From Microvirga brassicacearum (GTDB lineage: Bacteria > Pseudomonadota > Alphaproteobacteria > Rhizobiales > Beijerinckiaceae), in NCBI RefSeq assembly GCF_008757455.1, contig NZ_VCMV01000002.1:156578-220577 (forward strand): a DNA stretch of 64,000 bases. The letters run 5' to 3'. Shown one piece after another: positions 38,509 to 49,155 of the stretch (positions are counted from its first letter, which is position 1; the number at the start of each line of letters is the position of its first letter). Below the pieces are notes generated by a model. That model was not told the DNA's origin, ran no database searches, and saw only the letters and a program-made list of their open reading frames with translations. Made by a program: the position numbers and the translations under genes.

Positions 38509-39522
38509 ATGGCACTACCTGAATTTTCTATGCGTTCGCTGCTCGAAGCCGGCGCCCACTTTGGTCACCAGTCGCACCGCTGGAACCCGAAGATGGGGCA
38601 ATACATCTTTGGCACCCGCAACAACATCCACATCATCGACCTGGCCCAGACCGTCCCGATGCTGCACCGCGCCCTTCAGGCCGTCAGTGACACGGTCGCC
38701 AAGGGCGGCCGCGTGCTGTTCGTCGGCACCAAGCGTCAGGCTGCGGATTCCGTCGCCGATGCGGCCAAGCGTTCGGCGCAGTATTATGTGAACTCCCGCT
38801 GGCTCGGCGGCATGCTGACCAACTGGAAGACGATTTCGGGCTCGATCTCGCGTCTGCGCAAGGTCGACGAGATCCTCGGCGGCGGCGGCACCGGCCTCAC
38901 CAAGAAAGAGCGCCTGATGCTGTCCCGCGAGAAGGACAAGCTCGAGCGCGCTCTCGGCGGCATCAAGGACATGGGCGGTACGCCGGACCTGATCTTCGTC
39001 ATCGACACCAACAAGGAACAGCTGGCGATCCAGGAGGCCAAGCGCCTCGGCATCCCGGTGGCGGCCATCGTCGACACCAACTGCGATCCGGATGGCATCA
39101 CCTTCCCGGTTCCGGCCAACGATGACGCCGGTCGTGCGATCACGCTCTATTGCGACCTCATCGCCCGCGCGGCGCTTGACGGCATCTCCCGCGGCGCTGG
39201 CGCCATGGGCATCGATATCGGCGCTTCGGAGAACCCGATGGCCGAAGAGATCCCGGCCAACGACGCCGTGGCTCCCGAGCAGGGCGAGCAGTTCGAGCGT
39301 CTGGCGGCTCCCCGCGGCGCGCCCGACGATCTGACCAAGCTCACGGGTGTTGGCCCGCAGCTCGAGAAGAAGCTGAACGAAGCCGGCATCTTCCATTACT
39401 GGCAGTTTGTCGCCATGACGCCCGCCGATGTCGAGCAGCTTGACAAGGACGCCAAGCTGAACGGCCGCGTCGAGCGCGACGGCTGGATCGGTCAGGCCCG
39501 GGCGATGCTCGAGGCGGCGTAA
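38509..39522 (+). CDS. rpsB: 30S ribosomal protein S2 with C-terminal extension
   Basis: 337 residues against about 240 in E. coli. The core begins [20 protein letters not shown] and contains [16 protein letters not shown] and [19 protein letters not shown]. After about residue 265 an extra domain resembles a helix-hairpin-helix ([20 protein letters not shown], then [20 protein letters not shown]), a known extension in Hyphomicrobiales S2. S2 binds the 30S platform near the anti-Shine-Dalgarno region and S1. Followed by tsf, the usual pairing, though here 273 bp and two repeats or hairpins intervene. Confidence 0.98.
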   Translation: MALPEFSMRSLLEAGAHFGHQSHRWNPKMGQYIFGTRNNIHIIDLAQTVPMLHRALQAVSDTVAKGGRVLFVGTKRQAADSVADAAKRSAQYYVNSRWLGGMLTNWKTISGSISRLRKVDEILGGGGTGLTKKERLMLSREKDKLERALGGIKDMGGTPDLIFVIDTNKEQLAIQEAKRLGIPVAAIVDTNCDPDGITFPVPANDDAGRAITLYCDLIARAALDGISRGAGAMGIDIGASENPMAEEIPANDAVAPEQGEQFERLAAPRGAPDDLTKLTGVGPQLEKKLNEAGIFHYWQFVAMTPADVEQLDKDAKLNGRVERDGWIGQARAMLEAA

Positions 39523-39620
39523 CGCCAGCCGGATCGTGCTTCGCCCGTGCCGGCGACAATAGGACAGCGGATGCTGTCTTGAATTGTCCCGAGGGCGGGG
39601 CGACTTGAGCGAAGTGATCA

Positions 39621-39647
39621 AGCCCGGCGTTCCCTGAGCGCCGGGCT
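39621..39647. other. GC hairpin after rpsB
   Basis: A 9-bp perfect stem AGCCCGGCG/CGCCGGGCT with a 9-base loop, about 100 bp after rpsB. No T-run follows on either strand, so it may be a processing or pausing hairpin rather than an intrinsic terminator. Confidence 0.5.
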
Positions 39648-39651
39648 CCCT

Positions 39652-39770
39652 GTAGATCACGATGAGTCGGGACCGGATCGGTTCAAACTCATAAAGCGTG
39701 ATCGATTCCAATAACCTGGAGCATGATGTCGTCCGAAAACCGCTTCACACTTTTCGGCATCATGCTCTAT
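39652..39770. repeat. Family A repeat, copy 3 (inverted orientation)
   Basis: Begins GTAGATCACGATGAG and ends GTCCGAAAACCGCTTCACAC, TTTTCGGCATCATGCTC. It is the reverse complement of the nnr and frr copies and ends 26 bp before tsf. Confidence 0.8.
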
Positions 39771-39795
39771 CTGTGAACCTGTGAAAGGACGAGCC

Positions 39796-40725
39796 ATGGC
39801 GAACATTACCGCTGCGATGGTGAAGGAGCTGCGCGAGACGACCAGCGCCGGCATGATGGATTGCAAGAACGCCCTCAACGAGACGGGCGGCGACATCGAG
39901 GCCGCGATCGACTGGCTGCGCAAGAAGGGCCTCTCGAAGGCCGCCAAGAAGGCTGGCCGCGTTGCCGCCGAAGGCCTCGTGGCCGTCGAGTCTTCCGGCC
40001 ACACCGCGACCATCCTCGAGGTGAACTCCGAAACCGATTTCGTGGCGCGTAACGACCAGTTCCAGGCCTTCGCCCGCGAAGCCGCGAAAATTGCGCTTAT
40101 GGGCAACGGCACTGTCGAGGCCCTCGAAGTCGCTCACTTCCCGGGCTCGCAGACCACGATCAAGGATCGTCTGCAGGAACTGATCGCCACGATCGGCGAG
40201 AACATGAGCCTGCGCCGCGTCGCCAAGCTCGAAGTCTCCAAGGGCGTCATCGCCACCTACATCCATAATGCGGTGGGCGACGGCCTCGGCAAGATCGGCG
40301 TTCTCGTGGCGCTCGAATCCGAGGGCGACGTGACGGCCCTGTCGACGCTCGGCCGCCAGATCGCCATGCATGTGGCTGCGACCAACCCGGTCGCCGTCGA
40401 TGCATCCGGCGTCGATGCGGCGACCCTGGAGCGCGAGAGCGCCATCCTGCGCGACAAGAACGCCGGCAAGCCGGAAAACGTCATGCAGAAGATCATCGAG
40501 AGCGGCCTCAAGAGCTACTACAAGGAGGTCACCCTCCTCGAGCAGTCCTTCGTGCATGACCCGTCCAAGACGGTGGCACAGGTGCTCAAGGAGGCCGAGT
40601 CGAAGGCTGGCAAGCCGGTCGTCCTGAAGGCCTTCGTGCGCTACGCTCTCGGTGAGGGCATCGAGAAGGAGGAGGCACCCGACTTTGCCTCCGAAGTGGC
40701 AGCGGCGGCCGGGCTGAAAGCCTGA
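39796..40725 (+). CDS. tsf: Elongation factor Ts
   Basis: 309 residues. EF-Ts recycles EF-Tu by exchanging GDP for GTP. The N-terminal UBA-like domain ([40 protein letters not shown]) and the conserved TDFVARN core motif ([13 protein letters not shown]) that contacts EF-Tu are present. ATG at 39796 with AAGGAC upstream is preferred over an in-frame GTG fifteen bases earlier. A strong terminator follows the gene. Confidence 0.98.
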   Translation: MANITAAMVKELRETTSAGMMDCKNALNETGGDIEAAIDWLRKKGLSKAAKKAGRVAAEGLVAVESSGHTATILEVNSETDFVARNDQFQAFAREAAKIALMGNGTVEALEVAHFPGSQTTIKDRLQELIATIGENMSLRRVAKLEVSKGVIATYIHNAVGDGLGKIGVLVALESEGDVTALSTLGRQIAMHVAATNPVAVDASGVDAATLERESAILRDKNAGKPENVMQKIIESGLKSYYKEVTLLEQSFVHDPSKTVAQVLKEAESKAGKPVVLKAFVRYALGEGIEKEEAPDFASEVAAAAGLKA

Positions 40726-40739
40726 CACGTTCCAAACAG

Positions 40740-40767
40740 AAAACGGCGGCGCCTCAGCCGCCGTTTT
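40740..40767 (+). terminator. Intrinsic terminator after tsf
   Basis: AAAACGGCGGC pairs perfectly with GCCGCCGTTTT around CGCCTCA-type loop bases. The short terminal T-run is part of the stem. It begins 15 bp after the tsf stop and separates tsf from pyrH, whose 215-bp leader holds a further GGGAG/CTCCC hairpin. Confidence 0.8.
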
Positions 40768-40982
40768 CATGAGAGACCGGCGCACGAGCCGGCCGGTTGC
40801 GGTTCGCCGCGCGATGATGCGACGCGCCACCTCGCGAGCGCCTGGTTTCGTGAGTAACCGGACGATAGAGCATTGGGAGAAAGCCCGGTAGGCTCTCCCA
40901 CCGACATGCTCGAGGGCTTGAAGCGGGACGATCGCCTGACCGGGCTCAGCGCGCCGTCACCCAACCGACAAGGGGTCTGCCA

Positions 40983-41696
40983 GTGAAACAATTCCGGCGC
41001 ATTCTGGTGAAGCTCTCCGGCGAGGCCCTCATGGCCTCCGACGGCTATTGGCTCGATCCGCAAACCCTCTCGGGTCTTGCCGAGGATCTGGGCGCCGCCA
41101 CCAGGGCCGGGTTCGAGATCGCCGTCGTCATCGGCGGCGGCAACATCATCCGCGGTGCCCGCATGAGCGCCGCTGGATGGATCGATCGACCCACCGCCGA
41201 TTCCATGGGCATGCTCGGCACCGCCATGAACTCGCTCGCCATCGAAACCGCGCTGAACGCGGCTGGCGTTTCCGCCCGCACCATGTCGGCGGTCTCGATG
41301 CCGTCGATCTGCGAAACCTATGCGCGCCAGCCGGCTCTTCACCACCTGCAAAAGGGCCAGGTGCTCGTTCTTGCCGGCGGCACCGGCAACCCGTTTTTTA
41401 CCACCGACACGGCGGCGGTCTTGCGCGCGGCGGAATTGCGCTGCGACGCGGTGCTCAAGGCCACCCAGGTCGATGGCGTCTATTCGGCGGACCCGAAGAC
41501 GAACCCGGACGCGGTTCGCTACGAGAAGCTCACCCATGACGAAGCCATCGCCAAGGATCTGAAGGTGATGGATACGGCGGCCTTCGCACTTGCGCGGGAG
41601 AGCCGCATCCCGATCATCGTCGGCTCGATCCATGCTCCGAGCTCGGTGACGGCGATCCTCAATGGGACCGTTCCGTCGACCATTGTCGCCCCTTGA
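40983..41696 (+). CDS. pyrH: Uridylate kinase
   Basis: 237 residues, GTG start. An amino-acid-kinase-fold enzyme that phosphorylates UMP to UDP; active as a hexamer regulated by GTP and UTP. Motifs: RILVKLSGEALM (phosphate-binding Lys), AVVIGGGNIIRG, MGMLGTAMNSLA and LAGGTGNPFFTTDTAA. It is placed between tsf and frr as in most bacteria. The unusual GTG start is preceded by CAAGGGGTCTGCCA, a usable ribosome-binding site. Confidence 0.97.
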   Translation: MKQFRRILVKLSGEALMASDGYWLDPQTLSGLAEDLGAATRAGFEIAVVIGGGNIIRGARMSAAGWIDRPTADSMGMLGTAMNSLAIETALNAAGVSARTMSAVSMPSICETYARQPALHHLQKGQVLVLAGGTGNPFFTTDTAAVLRAAELRCDAVLKATQVDGVYSADPKTNPDAVRYEKLTHDEAIAKDLKVMDTAAFALARESRIPIIVGSIHAPSSVTAILNGTVPSTIVAP

Positions 41697-41756
41697 TGCA
41701 AAGCCGACGGAGGCGTAAGCCCCTTTTTGTGCAGTTCGAGTAAGGATTCAATCACG

Positions 41757-42317
41757 ATGGCCACCTCTTTTGACCTCGATGACGTGAAGCGCCGCATGAC
41801 GGGCGCCATCAATGCCTTCAAACATGACCTTGGCAGCCTGCGCACCGGACGTGCGTCGCCGACGCTGCTCGATCCGATTCAGGTCGACGCCTATGGCGCC
41901 GCGATGCCGATTGCGCAGGTTGCGACCGTCAGCGTGCCGGAGCCGCGCCTGCTCAGCGTGCAGGTCTGGGACCGCAGCATGGTGGCGGCTGTCGAGAAGG
42001 CGATCCGCGAGTCCGATCTCGGCCTCAATCCGCAGACCGAAGGTCAGGTCATCCGCCTGCGCATCCCCGAGATGAACGAGCAGCGCCGCAAGGAAATGGT
42101 CAAGGTCGCGCATAAATACGCCGAGGAGGCGAAAGTGGCCGTGCGCCATGTGCGCCGCGATGGCCTCGACCTGCTCAAGAAGCTCGAGAAGGATAGCTCC
42201 ATCAGCGAGGACGACAGCAAGCGCCACGCCGATCAGGTGCAAAAGGCCACCGATCAATTCGTCGCCGATGTGGACTCTCTGCTTGTGGCAAAGGAAAAGG
42301 AAATCATGCAGGTCTAG
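41757..42317 (+). CDS. frr: Ribosome recycling factor
   Basis: 186 residues, the standard size. With EF-G it splits post-termination ribosomes. The triple-helix bundle ends with the family signature [20 protein letters not shown] and [23 protein letters not shown] at 41757 with TAAGGA nine bases upstream is chosen; an in-frame TTG further upstream is weaker. The TAG stop codon is part of the CTAGAGC end of a family A repeat. Confidence 0.98.
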   Translation: MATSFDLDDVKRRMTGAINAFKHDLGSLRTGRASPTLLDPIQVDAYGAAMPIAQVATVSVPEPRLLSVQVWDRSMVAAVEKAIRESDLGLNPQTEGQVIRLRIPEMNEQRRKEMVKVAHKYAEEAKVAVRHVRRDGLDLLKKLEKDSSISEDDSKRHADQVQKATDQFVADVDSLLVAKEKEIMQV

Positions 42318-42430
42318 AGCGTGATGCCGAAAAGTGTGTAACGGTTTTCGGACGACATATGCTCCAACTTACTGAAATCGATCACGTCTTATGCCATTGG
42401 ACGATTCCGTCCAAAGGCATCGTGATCTAG
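42314..42430. repeat. Family A repeat, copy 4
   Basis: CTAGAGCGTGATGCCGAAAA ... CGGTTTTCGGACGACATATG, with an extra internal segment containing TTGGACGATTCCGTCCAA, and ending CATCGTGATCTAG. It is the longest copy (117 bp) and overlaps the frr stop; uppS starts 26 bp later. Confidence 0.85.
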
Positions 42431-42456
42431 TCGGGCCGGCATTTGGAAAAGCGATC

Positions 42457-43224
42457 ATGAGTGGTGAAGCGAAGCTGTCGGCTCCGGAATTCGCCTGCCC
42501 GTCAGCAGGCGAGGGCGTCCCGACCCATGTCGCGATCATCATGGACGGTAATGGCCGCTGGGCTGCGAAGCGCGGATTGCCGCGCTTCGAGGGGCACCGG
42601 CGCGGCGTGGAAGCGATCCGGCGCGCCGTGCGGTCGGCCGGTGAACTCGGCATCCGCTACCTGACGGTCTACAGCTTCTCGGCCGAGAACTGGCGGCGCC
42701 CGGCGCAGGAGGTCTCCGATCTCATGGGCCTCCTGAAACGCTTCGTCCGCCACGATCTGGCGGAGCTTCACGCCAACAACATCCGGGTCCGCATCATCGG
42801 CGAACGGCAGGGATTGACCAGCGATATCGTGCTTCTGCTGGACGAAGCCGAAAACCTGACGCGCCACAATACCGGCCTCACGCTGGTGATCGCCTTCAAT
42901 TATGGCGGGCGCCAGGAAATCGTCGGTGCCGTGCGCGCGCTTGCCGAGAAGGTGAGGGCGGGGACCCTCGATCCCGCCAGCATCGATTGCGACCTGCTGG
43001 AGCAGCATCTCGACACCCATGGCATTCCCGACCCGGATCTCGTGATCCGCACCTCCGGCGAGCAGCGGGTGTCGAATTTTCTCACCTGGCAGACCGCCTA
43101 TTCGGAATTCCTGTTCATCCCGGATTTCTGGCCGGATTTCGACGACGCGATCTTTCGCGCGGCCATCGACGAATATTGTCGCCGCGAGCGCCGCTTCGGC
43201 GGTCTCAGCGCGCGAGCGGGTTGA
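42457..43224 (+). CDS. uppS: Undecaprenyl diphosphate synthase (isoprenyl transferase)
   Basis: 255 residues. Cis-prenyltransferase that extends farnesyl diphosphate with isopentenyl units to the C55 lipid carrier for peptidoglycan and polysaccharide synthesis. Catalytic Asp and diphosphate-binding loop are in [15 protein letters not shown]; further motifs are [13 protein letters not shown] and [22 protein letters not shown] at 42457 with GGAAAAG upstream is chosen; an earlier in-frame start is within the repeat element. It is two bases from cdsA. Confidence 0.97.
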   Translation: MSGEAKLSAPEFACPSAGEGVPTHVAIIMDGNGRWAAKRGLPRFEGHRRGVEAIRRAVRSAGELGIRYLTVYSFSAENWRRPAQEVSDLMGLLKRFVRHDLAELHANNIRVRIIGERQGLTSDIVLLLDEAENLTRHNTGLTLVIAFNYGGRQEIVGAVRALAEKVRAGTLDPASIDCDLLEQHLDTHGIPDPDLVIRTSGEQRVSNFLTWQTAYSEFLFIPDFWPDFDDAIFRAAIDEYCRRERRFGGLSARAG

Positions 43225-43226
43225 GC

Positions 43227-44075
43227 ATGGCCTTGGAGAAGGGCTCCGTGCCGCAAGCCGTCCCGGCCTCCAGCGAGTTGAAGAAGCGCGTTCTCTCCGC
43301 GCTGGTCCTGGTCCCGCTCGCCCTGATGACGGCGATTCTCGGCGGCTGGCCGTTCGCCCTGTTCTGGCTCGCGGCGGGAATCGCCATGGTGGTCGAGTGG
43401 ACGGGCATGACGAAGGTCGAGCCCTCGCGCCTTTTGAAAGCTGTCTTGGCCGTCGGTCTTGCGGGCGCGACGCTTCTGTTGCTGCTGCGGGCCGATTTCG
43501 TGACGTTCGTCGCCCTTGCGGCGATCGCGCTGCTCGCCGCCGCGATCCTGGGGCGCACCTCGGGCGACAAGCTCTGGGCGGCCTCGGGTTTTCTTTACGG
43601 CCTGGTGATCGTCCTTGTGCCGCCTCTCGTGCGGGCGCACCCGAACCTTGGGCTGGTCGGTCTGCTATGGATGTTCGCGGTCGTGTGGTCGACCGATATC
43701 GCCGGCTATTTCACCGGACGGGCGCTCGGCGGGCCGAAACTCTGGCCCCGCGTCAGCCCCAAGAAAACCTGGTCAGGCTTCCTCGGCGGATTGCTGGCGG
43801 CTGCGATCGCGGGCTTCCTCGTCGCATGGGTCGCCCAGCGCTCCGGGTGGATCCAGCCTTTCAGCCTGCGCAACACCGTGATTCTGTCGATCATCGCGGC
43901 GGTCGCCAGCCAATTGGGTGACCTGGGCGAATCCGCCCTCAAGCGCCATTGCGACGTGAAGGATTCGAGCCACCTCATTCCCGGGCATGGCGGCGTGATG
44001 GACCGCCTCGACGGCTTCTGGGCCGTCTCGCTCATTCTCGGCATCGTCCTTTTCATCACCTGGATGGCGGGCTGA
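43227..44075 (+). CDS. cdsA: Phosphatidate cytidylyltransferase
   Basis: 282 residues with about seven membrane helices. It makes CDP-diacylglycerol from phosphatidate and CTP, the entry point to all phospholipids. The C-terminal signature is intact: SQLGDLGESALKRHCDVKDS followed by HLIPGHGGVMDRLDG. The ATG follows the uppS stop by two bases; longer frames upstream overlap uppS out of frame. Preceding cytosolic tail is about 20 residues. Confidence 0.96.
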   Translation: MALEKGSVPQAVPASSELKKRVLSALVLVPLALMTAILGGWPFALFWLAAGIAMVVEWTGMTKVEPSRLLKAVLAVGLAGATLLLLLRADFVTFVALAAIALLAAAILGRTSGDKLWAASGFLYGLVIVLVPPLVRAHPNLGLVGLLWMFAVVWSTDIAGYFTGRALGGPKLWPRVSPKKTWSGFLGGLLAAAIAGFLVAWVAQRSGWIQPFSLRNTVILSIIAAVASQLGDLGESALKRHCDVKDSSHLIPGHGGVMDRLDGFWAVSLILGIVLFITWMAG

Positions 44076-44082
44076 TCGTTCG

Positions 44083-45243
44083 ATGGCACGCACCCTCACG
44101 ATTCTTGGCGCAACCGGCTCGGTCGGCCGGTCCACACTCGAGGTGGTGCTTGCCCACCCGCACGAGTTCCGGGTCGTGTCCGTGGTCGGCGGTCAGGATG
44201 CACAGGCCCTCGCCAATGTGGCGCGCCTGGTTGGTGCCCAGTTCGCGGCCCTGGCTGACGAGCGCGGTGGCGCAGAGCTGAAAGTCGCCCTGTCCGGGTC
44301 CGGGATTGAGAGCGGGGCCGGCCCCTCGGCGATCCTCGAGTCTGTCGAGCGCGAAGCCGAGATCGTGCTCGCCGCCATCAGCGGGACAGCCGGCCTCGGT
44401 CCCACCGCGGCCGCCCTCAAGCCGGGTCGAACCCTGGCGCTCGCCAACAAGGAAAGCCTCGTCTGCGCGGGTGCCGCATTCATGAGCGAGGCGCGCCGTC
44501 TCGGCGTGCGGATCATGCCGGTCGATTCGGAGCACAACGCGCTCGACCAGGCTCTCGCGGCCGGACGCAACGGCGATGTCGAGAAGGCGATCATCACGGC
44601 GACCGGTGGCCCCTTCCGTACCTGGACGCGCGAGCAGATCGCGAGGGCGACCCCCGCCGAGGCGGCAGCTCATCCGGTCTGGTCGATGGGATCCAAGATC
44701 AACATCGACTCCGCCACGCTCATGAACAAAGGGCTCGAACTGATCGAGGCGCATCACCTGTTCGACCTCGAAGCCGAGCGCCTCGACGTGGTGGTGCACC
44801 CGGAGGCGATCTTCCACGGCCTCGTGCAATGGCGCGACGGCGCGCTCACCGCCGGGCTGGCCTTGCCGGACATGAAAGTGCCGATTGCGAACGCCCTGCG
44901 TCATCATGAACGCCTGCGGATGGACCTGCCTCGTCTCGATCTTGCCGCGATTGGCCGCTTAACGTTCGAGAACGCCGATGAGGCGCGGTTTCCGTGCCTG
45001 GCCCTGGCCAGGGCCGCCTTGCGGGCCGGTGGGGCGATGCCAACGATCCTGAACGCCGCCAATGAAATCGCCGTTGCAGCATTCATGGGGACGGAGATCG
45101 GATTTTACGCGATTCCGGAAACGGTTGAACGTGTTTGCTCGACTTTTGCAGGACGTTCCCTGCCGGCACCCGCTACCGTATCGGACGCGCTGATACTAGA
45201 TAGGGAAGCTCGGGACACGGCACGGCGGTTTCTGTCGGCCTGA
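44083..45243 (+). CDS. dxr: 1-deoxy-D-xylulose-5-phosphate reductoisomerase
   Basis: 386 residues. Second step of the MEP isoprenoid pathway, using NADPH and a divalent metal; it supplies precursors for the UppS product. NADPH-binding GATGSVGRSTLEV starts at residue 5; metal-binding and active-site segments are PVDSEHNALDQAL and SMGSKINIDSATLMNKGLEL. Seven bases follow cdsA. Normal length and no anomalies. Confidence 0.97.
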   Translation: MARTLTILGATGSVGRSTLEVVLAHPHEFRVVSVVGGQDAQALANVARLVGAQFAALADERGGAELKVALSGSGIESGAGPSAILESVEREAEIVLAAISGTAGLGPTAAALKPGRTLALANKESLVCAGAAFMSEARRLGVRIMPVDSEHNALDQALAAGRNGDVEKAIITATGGPFRTWTREQIARATPAEAAAHPVWSMGSKINIDSATLMNKGLELIEAHHLFDLEAERLDVVVHPEAIFHGLVQWRDGALTAGLALPDMKVPIANALRHHERLRMDLPRLDLAAIGRLTFENADEARFPCLALARAALRAGGAMPTILNAANEIAVAAFMGTEIGFYAIPETVERVCSTFAGRSLPAPATVSDALILDREARDTARRFLSA

Positions 45244-45284
45244 CGATATTTGGCGCGGCCCGCGGGGACGCGAAAGGGAAGACC

Positions 45285-46448
45285 ATGGATTGGCTTGCAG
45301 CGGCGACCGGGGCGACAGGTTCGGTTTTTCTCACTCTCATTGCGTTCGTTGTCGTCCTCAGCGTCGTCGTCTTCATCCATGAGTTCGGGCATTTCTGGGT
45401 CGGACGCCTTTGCGGCGTCGGCGTGACGGCGTTCTCGATCGGGTTCGGCAAGGAATTGGTCGGCTGGACCGACCGGCACGGCACCCGCTGGAAACTCTCG
45501 GCGATTCCCCTCGGCGGCTACGTGAAGTTCGTGGGCGACCTGAATGCCGCCAGCGTGCCGGATCAAAGCCAGCTTCCCCGGATGACGGCTGCCGAGCGCG
45601 CCGTCAGTTTTCCCCATCAAAGTGTCGCCAAGCGCGCCGCCATCGTGGCGGCGGGGCCCATCGCCAATTTCATCCTGGCGATCGCGATCTTCGCCGGGTT
45701 CAACTATTTCAGCGGTCGTCAGGTGATCGAGGCGCGCATCGAGGCGGTCCAGCCCGGCAGCGCCGCCGAGAAGGCCGGCTTCCTGCCCAGGGACCTGATC
45801 ATTGAAATCGACGGCAGGCGGATCGAGACTTTCGCCGACATGCAGCTGCTCGTGAGTTCGAGCGCGGGCGAGTCGCTTGCCTTCACGGTGGACCGGGCCG
45901 GGCAGACCGTCACCTTGAACGCGACGCCGAACTTCACCGAGCGGACCACGCCCTTTGGGAAGCAGCGGATCGGCTTGCTCGGCGTGGAAGCCTCACGCGA
46001 TCCCGCGGCGGTCAAGCGGCTGTCCTACACACCGTGGGGCGCCCTGAAGGCGGGCGCGGTCGAAACCTGGAACCTCGTCGACCGGACCATGAACTTCCTG
46101 CGCCGGCTGGTGGTGGGCAAGGAATCGGCCGATCAACTGTCCGGACCGATCGGCATTGCGCGTGCTTCCGGAACGGCATTTGACGTGGGCGGCGTCTACA
46201 GCCTCGTCGGATTGATAGGATTCATGTCGGTTTCGATTGGTCTTATTAACCTTTTTCCCATTCCGTTGCTCGATGGCGGCCACCTGCTTTTCTATGCGGT
46301 GGAAGCCCTCCGCGGCCGTCCTTTGAGCGAAAAAGCCCAGGAAATAGGGTTTCGAATCGGCTTCGCCCTGGTGGCGATGCTCATGCTGTTTGCCACCTGG
46401 AATGACATTGTTCACCTTGGTGCGAGTTTTATGGCCAAGGGTACGTGA
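45285..46448 (+). CDS. rseP: RIP metalloprotease RseP (site-2 protease)
   Basis: 387 residues, inner-membrane zinc protease that cuts anti-sigma factors and leftover signal peptides within the membrane. Zinc-binding HEFGH lies near residue 32 in VVFIHEFGHFWVGR; the second site, LINLFPIPLLDGGHLLFYAV, holds the LDG motif. A PDZ domain spans about residues 145-225 (VQPGSAAEKAGFLPRDLIIE). GAAAGGGAAG precedes the ATG. It lies between dxr and bamA, the usual envelope-stress context. Confidence 0.97.
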   Translation: MDWLAAATGATGSVFLTLIAFVVVLSVVVFIHEFGHFWVGRLCGVGVTAFSIGFGKELVGWTDRHGTRWKLSAIPLGGYVKFVGDLNAASVPDQSQLPRMTAAERAVSFPHQSVAKRAAIVAAGPIANFILAIAIFAGFNYFSGRQVIEARIEAVQPGSAAEKAGFLPRDLIIEIDGRRIETFADMQLLVSSSAGESLAFTVDRAGQTVTLNATPNFTERTTPFGKQRIGLLGVEASRDPAAVKRLSYTPWGALKAGAVETWNLVDRTMNFLRRLVVGKESADQLSGPIGIARASGTAFDVGGVYSLVGLIGFMSVSIGLINLFPIPLLDGGHLLFYAVEALRGRPLSEKAQEIGFRIGFALVAMLMLFATWNDIVHLGASFMAKGT

Positions 46449-46612
46449 CACAGACGCAACGCCCGTTAAAATTGCTACTCTGTTGAGTAATCCGCCGTTT
46501 GCAATGACGGCGAAAGTTTGTACAAGCGGACCGCACCGATAGGATTGGCTTCAGTCATCGCCGATCCGTCGGGCGCCCCGCTTAGGCAAATATAAAAGAG
46601 ACGGGCCAGTTG

Positions 46613-49024
46613 ATGATGTCGACGACCACGAAACGCCGGAAAAAGCCGGCCACCACCGCCATTGTCGCCATCAGCGCGATGATCGCCGGAGTGACTGCCG
46701 CAGAGACGGCTTTCGCGCAGCAGACGACCCAGGGCAGCCGCAGGGCCTCGGTTTCGCAGGGGCCCATCATCAATCGCGTTGTGGTCGAGGGCAACAAGCG
46801 CGTCGAGAAGGCGATGATCGAGGGCAGCCTCGAGATGCAGGCCCGCCGTCCTTACAACCAGGCCACAGTGGACGCGGACGTTCAGCGCATTCTCGAAATC
46901 TATCGCCGCCAGGGTCGTGGTCTCGCGACCGTGACTCCCCGCATCGTCGACCTGCCGAACGGCCGGGTGGACGTGGTCTACAGCGTCAACGAGGGCGACA
47001 AGACCGGCGTCAAGGAAATTCGCTTCGTCGGCAACAATCAGATTTCGGCCAGCCGCCTGCGCGGCGTCATGGGAACCACCGAGACCAATATTCTCAGCTT
47101 CCTCAAGAGCACCGACGTTTACGACCCGAACCGGATTGCCGCCGATCTCGAGCTGGTCCGCCGCTATTACCTGAAGAACGGCTATGCCGATTTCCGCATC
47201 GTTTCCAACGATGTGCAGTTCGATCCTAATGCCGGCGGCTACGTCATCACCATCGTGGTCGAAGAGGGCCCGCAATATCGCGTCGGCGCCGTCACGGTGG
47301 ATTCCCGCATTCCCGAATTGGGCGAGGACGTGGTTCGCCGGAACATCTCGACTTCCGCCGGTTCGGTCTACAGTGCCGACAAGGTTCAGAAGTCGCTGCA
47401 GGACGTGACGGCCGATGCGGCGCGCAAGGGGTACGCCTTCGCACAGGTTCGCCCGGTCGGAACCCGCGATCCCGCGACCCAGACCATCAACCTCGGCTAC
47501 GTGGTGGAAGACGGTCCGCGCGTCTACATCGAGCGGATCAACGTCCGCGGCAACAGCCGTACCCGCGATTACGTCATCCGTCGTGAGTTCGATCTCGGCG
47601 AAGGGGACCCCTACAACCGGGTGCTCATCGACCGCGCCGAGCGACGCCTCAACAACCTCGGTTACTTCAAGAACGTCCGCGTCTCCAACGAGCCGGGCTC
47701 GGCGCCCGACCGCGTGGTGGTCAATGTGGATGTCGAGGATCAATCGACGGGCGCGTTCTCGATCTCGGGCGGCTATTCGACGTCGGACGGCTTCATCGGC
47801 GAGGTCGCGGTCAGCGAATCGAACTTCCTCGGTCGTGGCCAGTTCGTCCGCGTTGCCGGCCAGCTCGGCCAGCGCTCGAACGGCGTCGATTTCTCGTTCA
47901 CCGAGCCGTATTTCCTCGGCTATCGGATGGCGGCCGGTATCGACCTGTTCTCGAAGTTCAGCGACCAGACCCAGTACGCGCGCTATGAGAACCGGATGAC
48001 CGGTGGTCAGTTGCGTCTCGGCCTGCCGTTCACCGAAGAATTCACGCTGACGCTGCGTTACTCGCTGTATCAGCAGGATCTCGAGATCCCGAACGATTTC
48101 AAGCAGCCCTATAACGACTGCTCGATACCGCTCCCGGGCTACACCGTGCTCAACCCGCCCGGCAGCCCCGGCGCCGGCTTGCCGAACCGCCTCTTCTGCG
48201 AAGGCAACGGCGAGGCGTCGCTGGCGATCAAGGAATCGCAGGGCGACACCCTGACCTCGCTCGCGGGCCTGACCTTCAACTATAACACGCTCGACAGCAC
48301 CAAGGACCCGCGCAACGGCTTCTATGCCGACGTGAAGACGGACTTTGCCGGCCTCGGCGGCGATTCCCGCTACTTCCGCGCCACCGGCGACGCGCGTTAT
48401 TACCGCGAGCTTTGGGACGATATCGTCGGTATCGCCCGCGTTCAGGGCGGTCAGATCTACGGGCTCGACGGCGGCGACAAGGGAACGGCGGGGAGCGGTG
48501 GCGATCTGCGCATCGTCGACCAGTTCTTCCTCGGCCCGTCGCTCGTTCGCGGCTTTGCCACCAACGGCATCGGCCCGCGCGACATCTCGAGCTACGACAC
48601 CAATGCCAACGCCATCGGTGGCACGACCTATTTCGGTGGATCGCTCGAAGTTCAGTTCCCGATCTGGGGTCTCCCCCGGGAGCTGGGGCTGAAGGGTGCC
48701 GTCTTCGCCGATGCCGGTACGTTGTTCGGCTATGAGGGCCCGACCCGGTTCGATACGAACAACAATGGCATTATCGAAGGCTTCGCTCCGACGGGCTGCA
48801 CGGCAAACGCGATCGTGTCGCAGGAATGTATCCTCGTCCGCGACAGCAAGACGATCCGCTCGGCGGTCGGCGCCTCGATCCTGTGGACCTCGCCGCTGGG
48901 CCCGATCCGCTTCGATTACGCATTCGCTCTCTCGAAGGATGAAGGCGTCATGACGCCGCTCGGTGTGAAGATCGGCGGCGACCGGACGCAGGCTTTCCGC
49001 TTCACCGGCGGTTCGCGCTTCTAA
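46613..49024 (+). CDS. bamA: Outer membrane protein assembly factor BamA
   Basis: About 803 residues. Core of the BAM machine that inserts beta-barrels into the outer membrane. A signal peptide (about residues 1-35) ends at AETAFA-QQ, followed by five POTRA domains ([20 protein letters not shown] begins the first) and the C-terminal 16-strand Omp85 barrel; the VRGF lid-lock motif appears as SLVRGFAT and the protein ends in Phe. Two consecutive ATG codons are possible starts. The 164-bp gap after rseP probably carries a promoter. A terminator lies beyond the stop. Confidence 0.97.
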   Translation: MMSTTTKRRKKPATTAIVAISAMIAGVTAAETAFAQQTTQGSRRASVSQGPIINRVVVEGNKRVEKAMIEGSLEMQARRPYNQATVDADVQRILEIYRRQGRGLATVTPRIVDLPNGRVDVVYSVNEGDKTGVKEIRFVGNNQISASRLRGVMGTTETNILSFLKSTDVYDPNRIAADLELVRRYYLKNGYADFRIVSNDVQFDPNAGGYVITIVVEEGPQYRVGAVTVDSRIPELGEDVVRRNISTSAGSVYSADKVQKSLQDVTADAARKGYAFAQVRPVGTRDPATQTINLGYVVEDGPRVYIERINVRGNSRTRDYVIRREFDLGEGDPYNRVLIDRAERRLNNLGYFKNVRVSNEPGSAPDRVVVNVDVEDQSTGAFSISGGYSTSDGFIGEVAVSESNFLGRGQFVRVAGQLGQRSNGVDFSFTEPYFLGYRMAAGIDLFSKFSDQTQYARYENRMTGGQLRLGLPFTEEFTLTLRYSLYQQDLEIPNDFKQPYNDCSIPLPGYTVLNPPGSPGAGLPNRLFCEGNGEASLAIKESQGDTLTSLAGLTFNYNTLDSTKDPRNGFYADVKTDFAGLGGDSRYFRATGDARYYRELWDDIVGIARVQGGQIYGLDGGDKGTAGSGGDLRIVDQFFLGPSLVRGFATNGIGPRDISSYDTNANAIGGTTYFGGSLEVQFPIWGLPRELGLKGAVFADAGTLFGYEGPTRFDTNNNGIIEGFAPTGCTANAIVSQECILVRDSKTIRSAVGASILWTSPLGPIRFDYAFALSKDEGVMTPLGVKIGGDRTQAFRFTGGSRF

Positions 49025-49121
49025 GGCATGGTGCGAAACCGGGTTCGCGGAAAGCGCCAGCAGGGGGAATTCGGAGCGCAATGTCTCCGGCTTCCACTGA
49101 ACCGAAACCTTCCAGCACGGA

Positions 49122-49151
49122 GAGGGCGCCCCAGCGGCGCCCTCGCTTTTT
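49122..49151 (+). terminator. Intrinsic terminator between bamA and lpxD
   Basis: Perfect 9-bp stem GAGGGCGCC/GGCGCCCTC with loop CCAGC, then GC and five T residues. It ends only four bases before the preferred lpxD start codon and lies inside the longer alternative lpxD reading frame. Confidence 0.75.
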
Positions 49152-49155
49152 CGTC

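Noticed and set aside
39621..39647. Intrinsic terminator after rpsB
   Set aside because: The stem is strong but lacks a following T-run on either strand.
46475..49081. 868-residue minus-strand frame opposite bamA
   Set aside because: Shadow of bamA; repetitive low-quality composition.
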